Source: Capsicum annuum
Taxonomy: Eukaryota; Streptophyta; Magnoliopsida; Solanales; Solanaceae
Direction: 5' to 3'
DNA length: 64,000 bases
NCBI RefSeq assembly: GCF_002878395.1
Contig: NW_025860021.1
Location: forward strand, 223,820 to 287,819
A model generated the notes under the pieces. That model saw only the letters and a program-made list of their open reading frames with translations, did not search any database and was not told the DNA's origin. Each line of letters starts with the position of its first letter. The stretch's first letter is position 1. Made by a program: the position numbers and the translations under genes. Positions 33,238 to 44,830 of the stretch are shown one piece after another.

Positions 33238-33680
33238 TAAAGTGAATGTATTTGATCAGCCAATCCCCAATAACCCAAACACTATTAGAACCATGAGCAG
33301 TATGAGGCAATCCGATCACAAAATCAATAGTGATTCATTCCTATTTCCACTTGGGAATGGGTAACCTCTGAAGGAAATAACAAGGTCTCATATGCTCAGC
33401 GTTCACTTGCTGGCAACATCGGTAACGAACTATAAAATCTGCTACACCCTTCCTCGTACCACCCCACTACTAATATTGTCTCAAATCATAGTACATCTTA
33501 GTAAGTCTTGGATGAATGGAATACCTGGAACTATGAGCCTTCTGAAATATCAATTTAATCTAATCACCCACTCTCGGTACATAAACTTGGCCTCTAATCC
33601 TCCAAGAGCCATCTGGATCAAGCGAGGTTTCGTTAGCCTCAATACTCAACACCTTATCTCAAATCACTCTCAACTTAAAT
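33238..33680 (-). pseudogene. integrase N-terminus and zinc-binding domain of C2
   Basis: The element strand gives KMYYDLRQYYWWGGTRKGVA, then DFIVRYRCQQVNAEHMRP. These match the KLYxDLxxxYWWxGMKxDVxxFVxxCxxCQQVKxEHQxP segment of gypsy integrase. The first Cys of the CxxC pair is lost. The beginning of the DDE core continues to 33,238 with FVIGLPHTA-like and RLIKYIHFIL sequence. Confidence 0.75.
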
Positions 33681-34450
33681 CATCAAACTGATGAGCCTGA
33701 ATTCGCTCCAACAAAGAAAACCTATCCTCCACGAATGCCCAAAACACTCCCAGGTGTTGAAAAATCAAGCCTAACCAGTTGGTTAGCCAAAGACTTAACC
33801 TCCAAGGCCAAAGGTCTCTCCTGAGTCAGAAGATGAGTCAAGCTACCCATGCTACTCGACTTCCAATATAAGGCATCCACAACCATAATAGCGTTGCTTG
33901 GATTATAGAGAATAGTCAAGTCATAATACTTAAGCAACTTAAGCAAAAGGTGTTGCCTCATGTTAAGATATCACTAGGTAAGAAAATATTGAAGCCTAAG
34001 ATGATCCAAGAAAATCTCTAAATGGAATCCATACAGGTAGTGCTCCACAACTTTAAAGCAAAAACAACCGTGTGTAACTCTAAATCATTGGTAGGGTAAT
34101 TCCTCAATTTCAACTGACGAGATGCATAGGAAATTACCTAACCCTCTGGCATTAACAAAGCACATAAACAAACACCTAAAGCATCACAAGAGACTGTGAA
34201 ACCCACACACTCCTTCGACAAAGTCAAGATAGTAGCTGAAGTCAACAAATCCTTAAGCTTTTGAAAGATCACCTTGCCAGCACCAGACCACTAAAAGTAA
34301 ATCTTTTTCTGAGGTAAATTGGTCGATGGAGCTACAATAAATGAAAACATCTTCCATAAAATGCCAATAGTAGCCTATTAAACCAATAAAACTCCAAATC
34401 TTGGAAGGAGAAGAAGGCCTAGTCCAATCATAAAATGCTATAATCTAGGC
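33681..34450 (-). pseudogene. RNase H and connection region of C2
   Basis: A minus-strand frame at 33,722-33,961 contains LLKYYDLTILYNPSNAIMVV, then DALYWKSSSMGSLTHLLTQE and LALEVKSLANQLVRLDFS. These correspond to the LLKDYDxxILYHPGKANVVADALSRKS region at the end of RNase H. Upstream (34,000-34,300) lies the DASxxGLGxVLMQ-type RNase H start, with stops. Confidence 0.78.
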
Positions 34451-35269
34451 TAGATCAACCATAATGCCATCCCCAGTCACCACATGACCCACAAAAGAGA
34501 CAAACTCCAACAAAAACTCACACTTAGAGATCTTAGCATACAACTTCTCATCCCTTAATCTTTTAAGTACAGTCTGCGAATGCTCTCATGATTGGTATCA
34601 CTCTTTAAATTAACCAAGATATTATCTATAAATACAATAACAAAAATGCTGAGATACGGTTGAAATACCCAGTTAATCAACTCCATAAACACGACTACGA
34701 CATTAGTAAACCCAAAGGACATGACTAAGAATTCATAATGACAGTAAGAAGTTCAAAAGCTATCTTTGAAATATCTGAAGCTCTAATCCCTTACTGGTAA
34801 TACCCAGACCTCAAATCAATCTTCAAAAACACTGAAGCATCCTAAAGTTGATTGAACAAATCATCAATAAGTGGAAGAGAGAACTTATTCTTTACCATCA
34901 CCTTTTTAACCGTTGATAATAAATACACATACGCATAGACCCATCATTTTTCTTCAAAAACAAGATAGGTGAACCCTAAGGTGATATGCTAGGTCAAATA
35001 AACTCCTTATGTAACAACATTTTAAATAGATCCTTCAATTCGTTTGACTCTGCTAGTGACATCCTATAAGGAGGAATATAAATATGCTTGGCGCCTAACT
35101 TCACATTATTAGAAAAGTCAATATCATGATCCATAGGTATACCAGGCAAATCCTTAGGGAAAACATCCATACACACATGAACAATACGAATAGAATCCAA
35201 AGAGGTAGGTGAAGCAACACTAGTATCATGAATATTAGCTAAATAAGACAGACACCCCCTTTCAACCAA
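34451..35269 (-). pseudogene. reverse transcriptase of C2
   Basis: The N-terminal frame 34,994-35,269 reads VHVCMDVFPKDLPGIPMDHD, then IYIPPYRMSLAESNELKDL, the FPDVFPxDLPGxPPxRxIxFxIDLxPGxxPISIPPYRMAPAEL motif. The catalytic box is PYLSIFVIVFIDNILV (FIDN at 34,621-34,632): the usual FIDD/YVDD second catalytic aspartate is Asn, so the enzyme would be inactive even without the surrounding stops. The preceding protease runs into it in frame. Confidence 0.8.
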
Positions 35270-35706
35270 GCAATGGGCCTAAAGAAATGATATAACTTTC
35301 TTTGGACCCAAATAAAGCATACCCTTTCAAGTTATCCTCACCACACCTAGTAAAGCTAAGGTCAGGGCGTTAGCATAACAATCTTTGACAATATAATAAG
35401 GATCAAACAAATCCATACCCAAGATGACATTAAAATCTACCATATCTAATATATTATATCTAACCATGTATCACACCTGGATAAAGTAACAACACAAGAT
35501 TGGTTGACCTAATCCACTACTAAAGAGTCTTCTACAGGGGCAGATACTTGGATAGGCACATTAAGAAGCTTACAAGTAAAATCAAAACCTAAATAAAAAT
35601 ATGCAGACACATAGGAGAAAGTAGACCGTAGATAAAATAACACAGATGCAAATCTAAAAATAATAGGTATGATACCTATGATGATAGTATCAGAGGCCTC
35701 TACCAT
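35270..35706 (-). pseudogene. aspartic protease of C2
   Basis: The element strand reads MVDFNVILGMDLFDPYYIVK, then DCYANALTLALLGVVRITWK, the MVDFDVILGMDWLSPYHAxLDCxxKTVTLxxPGxPRxxWxG segment after the protease active site. The frame continues through KKVISFL, a stop, and LVERGCLSYLANIHDTS into RT. The catalytic D[ST]G lies in the decayed stretch 35,500-35,700 and I cannot place it with confidence. Confidence 0.72.
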
Positions 35707-37188
35707 CTTCTTGGCAAGTATAGCATAGCACTAACTACTTCTAGCACCTGGTTGGGTAGTCCCTCGACCACCACCATAGAATTCAATACCTTTACCTCTC
35801 GCACCTCTAGTAAAGAATCTACCTTTCACAGCTAATATATGAGTAGCTCTACTAACACCATAGGGACAGTCCTTTGCCAAATGGCCAATATCATTACACA
35901 CATAGCAAAACCTATAACCCAACTCGATGAAAAGAGGTACGACTGAAGGTGGAAGACCACTTAAAGCTCCAAACTAGAAAACCTATCCCCTGAACTCTAC
36001 AAGATTACCTACACTGGTCTACCATAATACCAGTGAAACGCTCTAGAATCTCTACCTCAAGAAGTGTGAATTTTGAACTCAGCCAAATGATGCACCTTCT
36101 TGGCACCTGCCTAAGATACTCAATAAATATCCTCAGTCATCTTAGCATGATCTATAATATGTTAAGATGATACTCCATAAACCACCATCTAAGTCATAGC
36201 AAGATGAAAGGAAATATCTAACCTCTTTATAAACTTCCGAATCTTCTCAGGCTCAGTGGTAATACGAGTATAAGAATATCTAGACAAGGCACAATAGTCA
36301 TAGATCCCTTCTCCAAGCAATCAAACTCATCTCTCATTTGATCTCTCTAACTAAAAGGCACAAGACTATCCAAAAAGGACTATATAAATTAATCCCAAGT
36401 AATCTCTAGCAAACCAAGAGGTCAACAAATAATAAGTGACCTCCAATAATCTCTAGATATATCACTTAACTGCTAACTAGTATAAGTGGCCCCATACGAC
36501 TCAAGCAAACCAAGGTTGTGCAACTTCTCACAATAATCCATCAAGAGCTCATAGGCATCCTCACTTACAACACCGATGAACCTAGGAGGATCTAAATGAA
36601 TGAGTTTTAAAAACATTATTTGATCTTTAAAATATATTAGTGTACTCAAACAACGGGAAGCGTAGTTAATCTGGCTGGATGAGAACCTATTTGAGGAGGC
36701 CTCATAGAAAAAGGCGATACTCTAGATCACAAACTACCGTGCCTACATACCAATACTAAAGAATGAATGACACTAAAAGCTTATGGAGTACCATAAGTAG
36801 ATATTTGTACAATAGGAGGATCCATACTCAGAATCAAAGAAACACCATAAGCAACCTCTTGTATAGATAGAGGTATAATACTAGAAGCTGGAGGAACACC
36901 TATTGCACTCATAGGAGATCCCTCTAAATGGGTCAAAAACCAAACCAATAACCACTCTAAGACTGGGGTAAAATAACTCTACGAGACTAGAGTAGGCCCC
37001 TTAACACTAATATGCTTAACTTAAGGCTCAGGTGAGAGTCCCCTAGTGCTATCTTTGGATGGGGAAAATCCTCATATTTGTGCTCCATGTCGAGCCTTAC
37101 CATGACTTATAACCTATCTCCTAGAGCAAATACTCGCCTTGGATAATGAATTTATATCACTAACCTCACTAGATCTAATCCTCACCAT
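35707..37188 (-). pseudogene. gag of C2 with one good CCHC knuckle
   Basis: The minus-strand frame 35,731-35,922 has RFCYVCNDIGHLAKDCPYG, an intact CX2CX4HX4C knuckle, followed by a Gly/Arg-rich tail (GRFFTRGARGKG). Gag core sequence with stops extends to a probable start codon at 37,188 (MVRIRSSEVSDI). It would have bound genomic RNA in the virus-like particle. Now decayed. Confidence 0.72.
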
Positions 37189-37380
37189 CTGCGTAGAAAA
37201 AAGTGAAATATAAACCATAACACAAGGAATGAATGATCCACACAATCTAGAATAAAATAAGAAAAGTTCCCTAAGGATATTTTATAGTCTCTCAATGATA
37301 GATACGGACGTCTAAGTACCAATGTGCGAGAGTCTATTAGACACCATGTTCTTACATAGTTAAGACCAATGAACCTAGCA

Positions 37381-37392
37381 ACTCTGATACCA
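37381..37392 (-). other. primer-binding site of C2 (iMet type)
   Basis: The element strand reads TGGTATCAGAGT, three bases from the LTR end at 37,396, matching the initiator tRNA-Met PBS TGGTATCAGAGC except the last base. Confidence 0.82.
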
Positions 37393-37395
37393 ATT

Positions 37396-37863
37396 TTTCA
37401 CGATCCAAAAACCAAGGGTCGTGATGGAACTTATCGCGGTAAACCTTGATAAGTAAGATTATTACCCAAAAAAATTCACATGAGAAATCAATACAAAACC
37501 CAAGGTAATACTCCTTAAATATAGTCAAACCACAAACATATATAGTAAGTACAAAAATATAATCAAAGATACCAAACAAAATTCCAAGACCTGGTGTTAA
37601 AGTGTAGGAACCAACAAATATAACTTGATGTCAAATATACACAGGATAAGTAAAAAAAAACAAAATCTATCTCTGAATAAAGTAAGACATAGTGTAAATA
37701 AAGAAAATTTAGTGGCTAACTCTGAATTCATAGATCAATCGCTATCTCGAATAGACTCTGCATGCTGCCTAAATTAGCTATCTGTGTGACACACTCGTAC
37801 CTAGATTTATTCCAAAAAGGTGCAGTATAGAAGAGTACATTTCACTTGTACTTAGTAATTATC
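37396..37863 (-). mobile_element. 5' LTR of C2, truncated
   Basis: It shares TTTCACGATCCAAAAACCAA and following sequence with the 3' LTR at 30,506. It is cut off after 468 bp where a plus-strand LTR begins (TGTAAGACCCC at 37,864). Confidence 0.75.
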
Positions 37864-39747
37864 TGTAAGACCCCACAAAATTCTCTCATAGTCTGAGCCT
37901 TAGAGCGAGTTGAGTGAAGTATAAATCCAGTCCTAAAAGATTAAAAAGTGAGTTCCCCAGTGAGATATATTTTGAACCATGTATAAATTCCCTAATATCA
38001 ATTTTTTTTCATGTATATCATTGAATAAGATTTCTATCGATACCAATTTTGTAAAAATTCGGTACCGAACAAGAAGTTATGGCCATTTTACTGAAAGCAG
38101 TCGAAACCGCCCAAGTGCGACGACCGGGTTGACGAACTGTCAAGATTGCGATGGACCATTTCCCATCCCATCATAACCAAGGAAGTGACTCCCTTTCTTA
38201 GCCCAAGTGCGATGGCCAGGACGACGGACCTTCAAGGCTGCGACGGATCGTCACTGGGATCATTGTGTTGAGGCAATATGGCATCATCCTTGCCAACATG
38301 CGACGGACGATCCAATGGACCATCGAGTTTGCGATAGACCATTACTGAGATCATCACATCAAGGAAGTATGTTCTTTTTTTGACCGATTTACGGCGAACG
38401 ATCCGACAAACCGTCAGACTAAGCAACGGACCGTTGCTTCAACCGTCGCAGCCCCATTCAGTATTTTTAAGTCAATTTTAAAAGGACTTTTTAATCCTTT
38501 TCCACGCTTTTCAGCCCTTTTTTATATCCGATCAAGGCTCACAACTTCATTTTTTAACTTCAATATCAAAAGGTAGGGTTATTATAAAATCAAAACCCTT
38601 CTTTCTTCTTCAAGAAAAATCAAGAGAAATCAAGAATCTCTTCAAGAGCCTTCAAGAAAGAGTTTCCTAAGGTATGAAGATATTGATTATTGGGTCCCTT
38701 TCTTCGAAGAAGCTCAAGAATCTTTTTCTAAATTTCAAAGATCTTATGTTTATTAGTTTTCATGATTCATGTGAATGAAATTAGAGTTCATGCTATTATT
38801 GTGTTTTTAATTCATGCTTTGTTTATGAGGTTTCAAGCTTTGACACTAGTATGTGATATTCATGTGATGTCCATGATAAACCCTCTTCAAGTTTCTTGTT
38901 AAGTGATATGTTCATGTCAATTAAGTGTAGGAGTTGTTGAATAAGCAAAGCATGCTCCCCATATGTTTGATTAAATGCTTATGTGAAAGAATTAGAGCCA
39001 TTATAGCACGTTGACTTAAAATCCACAATTGTGTGCAAGACCATGCATGCCAAGTCTTTGTTGAAAAGCCTTAGTGAATGAATTGTGACACGATAGCATG
39101 AAATTCCCCCAAATTATGTGCTTTTTGATACAATGTAAGATTTTAATACATGCTAAGTGTTTGATAAAAAACCTTATTGAATGGAGTATGTGCCAATAGC
39201 ATGTCTTCCTATACTATGACATGTTTATGATTTCTAAATGCTGAAAGAGATTCTTTAGTGATTATGATGGTGAATGAATGTCCTTGGTCTTGATTATTCA
39301 AGAAAGGCTATGTTTTACTTTTATGTTATCGAGTCCTGGGGTATTTATACCCACTAATTAGCTGCAATCTAGAGCCTACATTAGTTTTCTCAATAATCTC
39401 AATCAAGCCACGATTCTTAGAACAATGTGAGTTATAGAACTCTGTACTCTTAGATAGATACAGAACGTAAGAAATCTCAGTATTCTCAGTAATATCAATA
39501 TTGCTAGTATTATAGCCTCAATTTAGTACTCAGATCAGATCTAGTAGTATTTGAGTGTTCAGTTTAGACCACAGTAGTATTTGAGTAATCTTTCCAGAGC
39601 TCAGTATCATTTAGTCAGATGACAAGATTCAGTAGTATTCCGTCAGATATGAAATCAAGCGAATTCATCTTAACTAATTTAGATCAGTCAAGAAACATAA
39701 TTAGTATCAGAGTGGGCTCAGTTTAAGTTTAGTTAAGAATCAGTTTG
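37864..39747 (+). mobile_element. plus-strand gypsy LTR, 3'-truncated or solo
   Basis: It begins TGTAAGACCCCACAAAATTC, followed by the AGAGCGAGTTGAGTGAAGT block near 37,912, features of a common Solanaceae-like LTR family. 38,100-38,450 is rich in CGACGGACCGTC-like palindromes. 38,575-39,290 has typical LTR sequence with repeated TCAAGAAAT or TCAAGAGCC stretches. The right border with the C1 LTR is about 39,747; no CA end is visible. No coding. Confidence 0.6.
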
Positions 39748-41155
39748 AAAAGCAGGGTCCCGGGACTATGAGGAGTCACCGAAATTGGGATGTAAGGGAT
39801 GATGCCTGTAGTCAATCGTGCTTCTGGAAATGAGCACCAGAACCTATAATATACGAAATGTAGCACATATAAATATATATGGGTCAGTACATCTGGAATG
39901 AACTGAGTATGTGGGGGTGAATGCATAAGTAAAGCAAGAACTAACTATATATGTACACTTTCAAATGATGCAAACTAGGCATAAATGACTCACCTTGGAC
40001 TTGAGTAAAACTAAAGACTGCAATATCATAAAACATGGATAATGAAGCATATAAATAAGCTTAGTAAATCATTACACTTAGTTTCTAAAATAGTTACATT
40101 TTTTCTTTCTTGTGGGGGATTTTTCTAACCGATATAATCCATGTAAGCTATCATGGAGTTCAACGTCTTACCCACGTTAGGGAGAGCTATTCTACCCTTG
40201 GCATAAGAATAGAACCATAACTTAAGTGATCAATGAACTTAACCCCTATTAGGACTTAACCTACGGTGTATCATAGTTTCTAGGAATTTAGGATACGATT
40301 ATCCACATTCCCTTCTCGATGCTAAATACTACACCCAAAATATATATTTATGCTCATACTTAAGAAATCCACCTTAAAATAGAATAAGGGTTTATAGACT
40401 GAAAACCAGTTATGCTTCTCTTTACTTAAATCTCAATCAGAAGGAACACTTGTGAATTTTATATCTTATATTAGATCAAAAGATAAAGCTTTTCTCTAAA
40501 TCATGCTATAAAATATATCACTGGAGCTTAAAAGCATAAATTTTTTGTAAACTCGGTACTTGTACTTAGAACTTAATATATGCTTTATTTTATATAAATT
40601 CGCAACAAAATATTATTCTCAATATTAACATTGAAAACTTTCAGTAGTATTCCAGTCAAGATAATGAAATTCAAATCACAATATAATCTTACTAGTCAAA
40701 ACATGAATAGATGTAAACCTTGATGCACTTTAATCTATCATTCATATGAAAGTGTTATACTTTTGGAAAATAATTATTTGGGTATGAACTATAATTCAAA
40801 ACAAGTAAATTCAAATTTAACATCATACTTTTCAAGAACAAGGATGAAAGAATAACCTTGGGAAAACACCACATACCTGGAATTGATTGGCTTGTAAAGA
40901 GGGCTTGAACTTTGAGGCTTGAGAGATATCTTAAGGAGAGAAACCCTAGTCTTGTTGTTCTTGAAGATGGAAGGAGAAAAAATGTTGTTAATTAACATGC
41001 ATTGATAATTTCTAGGGTCAAATTGTATCTTTAACAGGCTACAACTACTCCACATTGCCATAGTTATGACTTACAACATATGAATTTTAAGGTGTATATG
41101 ACTTTAGAAAATGAATCATAAGTTGCACAGTGGCTTTTATACACAAGGTATTACA
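39748..41155 (-). mobile_element. 3' LTR of C1
   Basis: Collinear with 46,530-48,287. The right end TATTACA at 41,155 is the element-sense TGTAATA start. Compared with the 5' LTR it lacks the segment equivalent to about 47,794-48,125 and the terminal 46,179-46,530. Confidence 0.82.
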
Positions 41156-41384
41156 TTATCTCCCCATTAATAACATTCATCCTCGAATGTGATTCATCTA
41201 GGATATGGATTTTGGAAATAAATCAATTCATCTTGGATTTGGATTTTGGAAATAAATCAACACCTCTATACCAAACTTATAGTTAAGCTTATATCTATAA
41301 CAAGTGTTCAATTTCTCACAACATTTGATATGACTTAAGAATACTTAAACGGACTCAAAGAGAAAGAGTTTTGGCTGAAACTTA
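41156..41384 (-). other. polypurine tract and 3' untranslated spacer of C1
   Basis: The element strand reads TTAATGGGGAGATAA just before the LTR, preceded by ACATTCGAGGATGAATGTTA, the hallmark stop-to-PPT context of Solanaceae-like Tekay elements. A GGATTTTGGAAATAAATCAA direct repeat (about 41,208 and 41,239) duplicates part of the spacer. Confidence 0.8.
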
Positions 41385-41830
41385 CTATTTACCTTTGGTA
41401 GGAACTGAGTTTGAAGAAAAGAGATGAGGACATTTGGCCATAAAGTTTGCTTCAGCTTCCCAAGTGGACCCTTCAGTGGATTTGTTTGTCCCAAGAACTT
41501 TGACTGATGCTACTTCCTTATTCCTTAGACTTTGGACATGCCTATCAAGTATCTCCATAGGAATCTCCTCACACGACAAGTTATCTTTAACCCTAATACT
41601 CTCTGGGAGAAGTACTAAGGATGTATCTCCAATGCACTTCTTAAGAATCGAGACATGGAACACTGGTTAAACCGTAACTAACTCTAATGGGAGGTCTAAT
41701 TTGTAAGCCACCTATACTCTGTGCCTCACTATCTCATACGGACCAACAAATTGGGGAATCAACTTCCCTTTCTTTCCAAACTCATTATTCCCTCCATAGG
41801 TATCACTTTCAAGAAATTACAATAGTTTAA
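41385..41830 (-). pseudogene. integrase C-terminus and chromodomain-like tail of C1
   Basis: The element strand reads GKKGKLIPQFVGPYEIV, then the 92-codon frame 41,385-41,663 with FHVSILKKCIGDTSLVLLPE, SCEEIPMEILDRHVQSLRNK and EVASVKVL...EGSTWEAEANF. This is the FHVSMLRKCIGDPSxVxPxExIxVxDxLSYEEVPVEILDRQVRRLRNKEVASVKVLWRN...GATWEAE tail, kept almost throughout. It targets integration in chromoviruses (family knowledge). Confidence 0.88.
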
Positions 41831-42760
41831 TTCAAACTTGAGTTTCTCCTTCTTACATCAACATATGACTTCTGACTACTCTGAGCAGTCTTTAATCTTT
41901 CACAAATTAATTGAACCTTTGACATAGCTTGAAGAATAGAATCTGGCCCAATCACTAAAGCTTCACCAACCTCAAACCATGCTATGGGTGATCTATAATT
42001 ATACCCTTACATTGCTTCAAATGGAGCCATCTGAATGCTAGCATGATAACTACTATTATAATCAAACTCAATAAAGGGTATATGATCATCCTATCTTCCT
42101 TTAAAGTACAAAACATACGCCCTAAGAATATATTCTAAAATATGAATTATGAGTTCAACCAGACTATCGATCTGCAGATGAAAAGCAGTACGAAGAATAA
42201 CCTTTGTACCAAGGCCTTTCTGAAAAGACTGCCAAAATTGTAAAGTGAATTGCGTGCCTCTATCTGAAATTATGTATAAAGATATCCCATAAAACCTTAC
42301 TAACTCATGAATATATGTTTTGGTATAATCTTCCACTATATCTGAACTCTTAACAAGCAGGAAATAGGCTGATTTAGTTATTCGGTCTACTATAACCCAA
42401 ATTAAATCATGCCAACATCTTGTACGAGGCAATCCTATGATAAAATCCATATTATCTACTTTTCTCTTCTAGGTAGGGATGTTTAACTTTAACTTGCTGG
42501 CAATTGGTACACTTGGCTACAAACTCTTCTATTTCCCTTTTTATACCATTCCACCAATAAATTTTTCGTATGTCGCGGTATATCTTAGTAACACCCAAAT
42601 GAATAGAATACCTCGAACCATGGGCCTTAGCTTTTATCCTTTCCCTTAACCCATCTAAATTTGGAACACAAAGCCTACCTTTATAGCAAAGTACACCATC
42701 TACCCCTTCGGAGAAAATCTCAACCTTTTGCTACAGGACTGCTTCAAATATTTGGCTAAG
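41831..42760 (-). pseudogene. integrase core and zinc-binding domain of C1
   Basis: The frame 42,091-42,450 encodes MDFIIGLPRTRCWHDLIWVI, VDRITKSAYFLLVKSSDIVE, then LYIISDRGTQFTLQFWQSFQ and KGLGTKVILRTAFHLQIDSL. These are the first two catalytic Asp contexts (MDF, VDRxTKSAxFxPV; ISDRGTQF). Upstream, YSIHLGVTKIYRDIRKIYWW and FVAKCTNCQQVKVKHP show an H2C2 zinc site with the CxxC at 42,500-42,511 intact. The IDS..ELI segment replaces the usual TDGQAERxI motif. Stops elsewhere. Confidence 0.87.
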
Positions 42761-43430
42761 TATGGGATCATTTCATTGTTTCTCCTTTACTTAAACTACT
42801 AGAGACGATTCTAAACCATTCTGAACCACTACTCATTCATCATCTATGTCAAACAAACGTACTCCTAAATGGACCAATCTATGCACCTCTTCTGCCAATT
42901 CCCATTCTTCTTTTTTCACATATGATACACTACCCATAGACAACCTACTCAGTGTGTTAGCCAGTACATTGGCCTTACCCAGAGAGTACATTCATGTCAT
43001 AATCATTCATAACTCCAACCACCTTCTTTTATAGAAATTCAGCTTCCGATGAGAAAATACATACTAAAGATTCTTAAGGTTAGTGAAAATGTCAATATGC
43101 ATGCCATAGAGGTAATGCCTCCAAATTTTAAAGAAAAATATCACGACAGCTAACTCCAAGTCATGAATGGGGTGATTTTTTTCGTGATCCTTAAGATTCC
43201 TGGAGGCATTGGCCATCACCCTCCTATTTTGTATTAATACATAGCCCATCCCAACTTCGGAAGCATCACATTGCACTACAAATCCATCTAATCCCTTTGG
43301 TAGAGCTAACACTGGTGCCAAAGTCAATCTATCCTTCAACTCCTGGAAACTCTTCTCTCACTTATCCAATCATATTAACTTCACCTTCTTTTGGGTCAGC
43401 TTAGTCAATAGTGCATCTATAGAGGAGAAC
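42761..43430 (-). pseudogene. RNase H region of C1
   Basis: The frame 43,064-43,339 reads LTLAPVLALPKGLDGFVVQC, then DASEVGMGYVLIQNRRVMAN and KNHPIHDLELAVVIFFFKIW. This contains the catalytic DAS and HDLEL (E) positions of the gypsy RNase H ([56 protein letters not shown]). The rest up to 42,900 carries the YHPGKANVVADALSR-like end with stops. Confidence 0.86.
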
Positions 43431-44290
43431 CCTTGAATAAATCTTTTATAATACCCTGCCAAACCCAAAAAAGCTCCTGATATCAGATGGAGTGATGGGT
43501 CTATATAGTGGTTCAATGCATTAGTCTTCTTAGGATCTACATGATACCAACCCCTGAAATGACATGCCCCAAAAAGGTAACAGATTCCAACAAATATTCA
43601 CATTTACCAAACTTCACATAAAATTGATGATCCTTGAGGATTTGCAACACTATTCTCAGATGGTCTACAAGCTCCCCCTCACTCCTGGAATACACTAGAT
43701 GTCATCTATAAAGACAATGACAAATGTGTCCAAGTACTAGTTGAAGACCCCGTTCATCAAATCCATATAGGTTGCAGGAGCATTTGCTAGTCTAAACGAC
43801 ATAACCATAAAATCAAAATGGCCATACCTTTTTCGGGAAGCTATTTTCGGAATGTCCTGCTCCTTGACTTTCAACTGATGGTATCTCGACTTTGGGTCAA
43901 TATTGGAAAATGCAGGGCACCTTGAAGTTGATCAAACAAATCGTCAATTCAAAGAATAGGATACTTATTCTTGATGGTGTCCTTGTTTAGTTTTCTATAA
44001 TCTATACACATTCTCAGAGATCCATATTTCTTGTGCATGAAAATGACTGGAGCACCCCATATAGAAATATTGAGTTTGATGAAACCTTTTTCTAATAGAT
44101 CCTCAAGCTGCTCTTTTCACTCTTTAAGTTCGACTGGAGCCATGTAGTATGGAGGATTAAGATGGGATGAGTGTTAGAAAGAAGATCAATACCAAATTCT
44201 ATTTCTCTATCTGGAGGTACCTCTAGCAGGTCTTTGGGGAAAACCTCAAGAAACTCACTGAGTACATGGATTGACTGAACTGTCGGGGCT
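43431..44290 (-). pseudogene. reverse transcriptase of C1 with intact FIDD box
   Basis: The element strand shows the decayed PISIPPYRMAPxELKELK counterpart near 44,130-44,180, then KIASRKRYGHFDFMVMSFRL, ANAPATYMDLMNGVFN and [13 protein letters not shown] (FIDD at 43,701-43,712, both catalytic aspartates kept). It copies RNA to DNA in the particle in the active family. A stop directly follows FIDDI, and frameshifts occur elsewhere. Confidence 0.85.
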
Positions 44291-44830
44291 TCACACTTAG
44301 TATCTTTGACTCAAACTAAATGGTAGATACACCTATTTGATACTAAATTTCTAGAGTTAAGATACGAGATGAAACGACCATTGGGTGACACAGAACTACC
44401 CTTTTACTCAAAAACTACTTCACCAGGAAATTAAAACTTCACTATGTGTGTACAACAATCTATTGATGCATAGCTTGAAAGGAGCCAATCTATGCCTAGA
44501 ATAACATTAAAATATACCATCTCTAACTATATTAGGCCCGCTAGTATTATCTTATGGAGGACGGTAATAAGACACTCCCTATAGACTAGCCTAGCAACAA
44601 CTGACTCACCCAGGGGTAGAAACTTTGAAAGGCTTAGGGATATTTTCAGGACCTACACTAAAGTTTACAACAACAAAGAAAGTTACATAAAAAAAGTTTA
44701 ATCTCATGTCTAACAACACATATACATCAAGGTGAAAGGCATAAAGCAAACCAATGACAATATCTAGTGAACTCTCTAACTTCTGACGGGATTGTAAAGC
44801 ATAAAACCAATTCTAATGCTGACCGCCGCC
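44291..44830 (-). pseudogene. aspartic protease of C1
   Basis: Element strand: MVYFNVILGIDWLLSSYASI, then DCCTHIVKF, KGSSVSPNGRFISYLNSRNL and APTVQSIHVLSEFLEVFPKDL leading into RT. This is the MVEFDVILGMDWLHSCYASIDCRTRVVKFxFPxExVLEWKGSS family variant, distinct from the LSPYHAxLDC variant of C2 and C3. The D[ST]G active site lies in decayed sequence near 44,650-44,700. Confidence 0.8.

Larger units (their letters stand above)
30506..37863 (-). mobile_element. Tekay/Del-type chromovirus C2
   Basis: Minus-strand order from high to low coordinates: truncated 5' LTR 37,396-37,863, PBS 37,381-37,392, gag, protease, RT, RNase H, integrase (split by a solo LTR), chromodomain-like tail, PPT, 3' LTR 30,506-30,858. 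The 3' LTR is only 353 bp and keeps both LTR ends, so it has an internal deletion of 2 kb or more relative to related LTRs. The 5' LTR is cut at 37,863 by a plus-strand LTR. Many stops; not functional. Confidence 0.85.
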
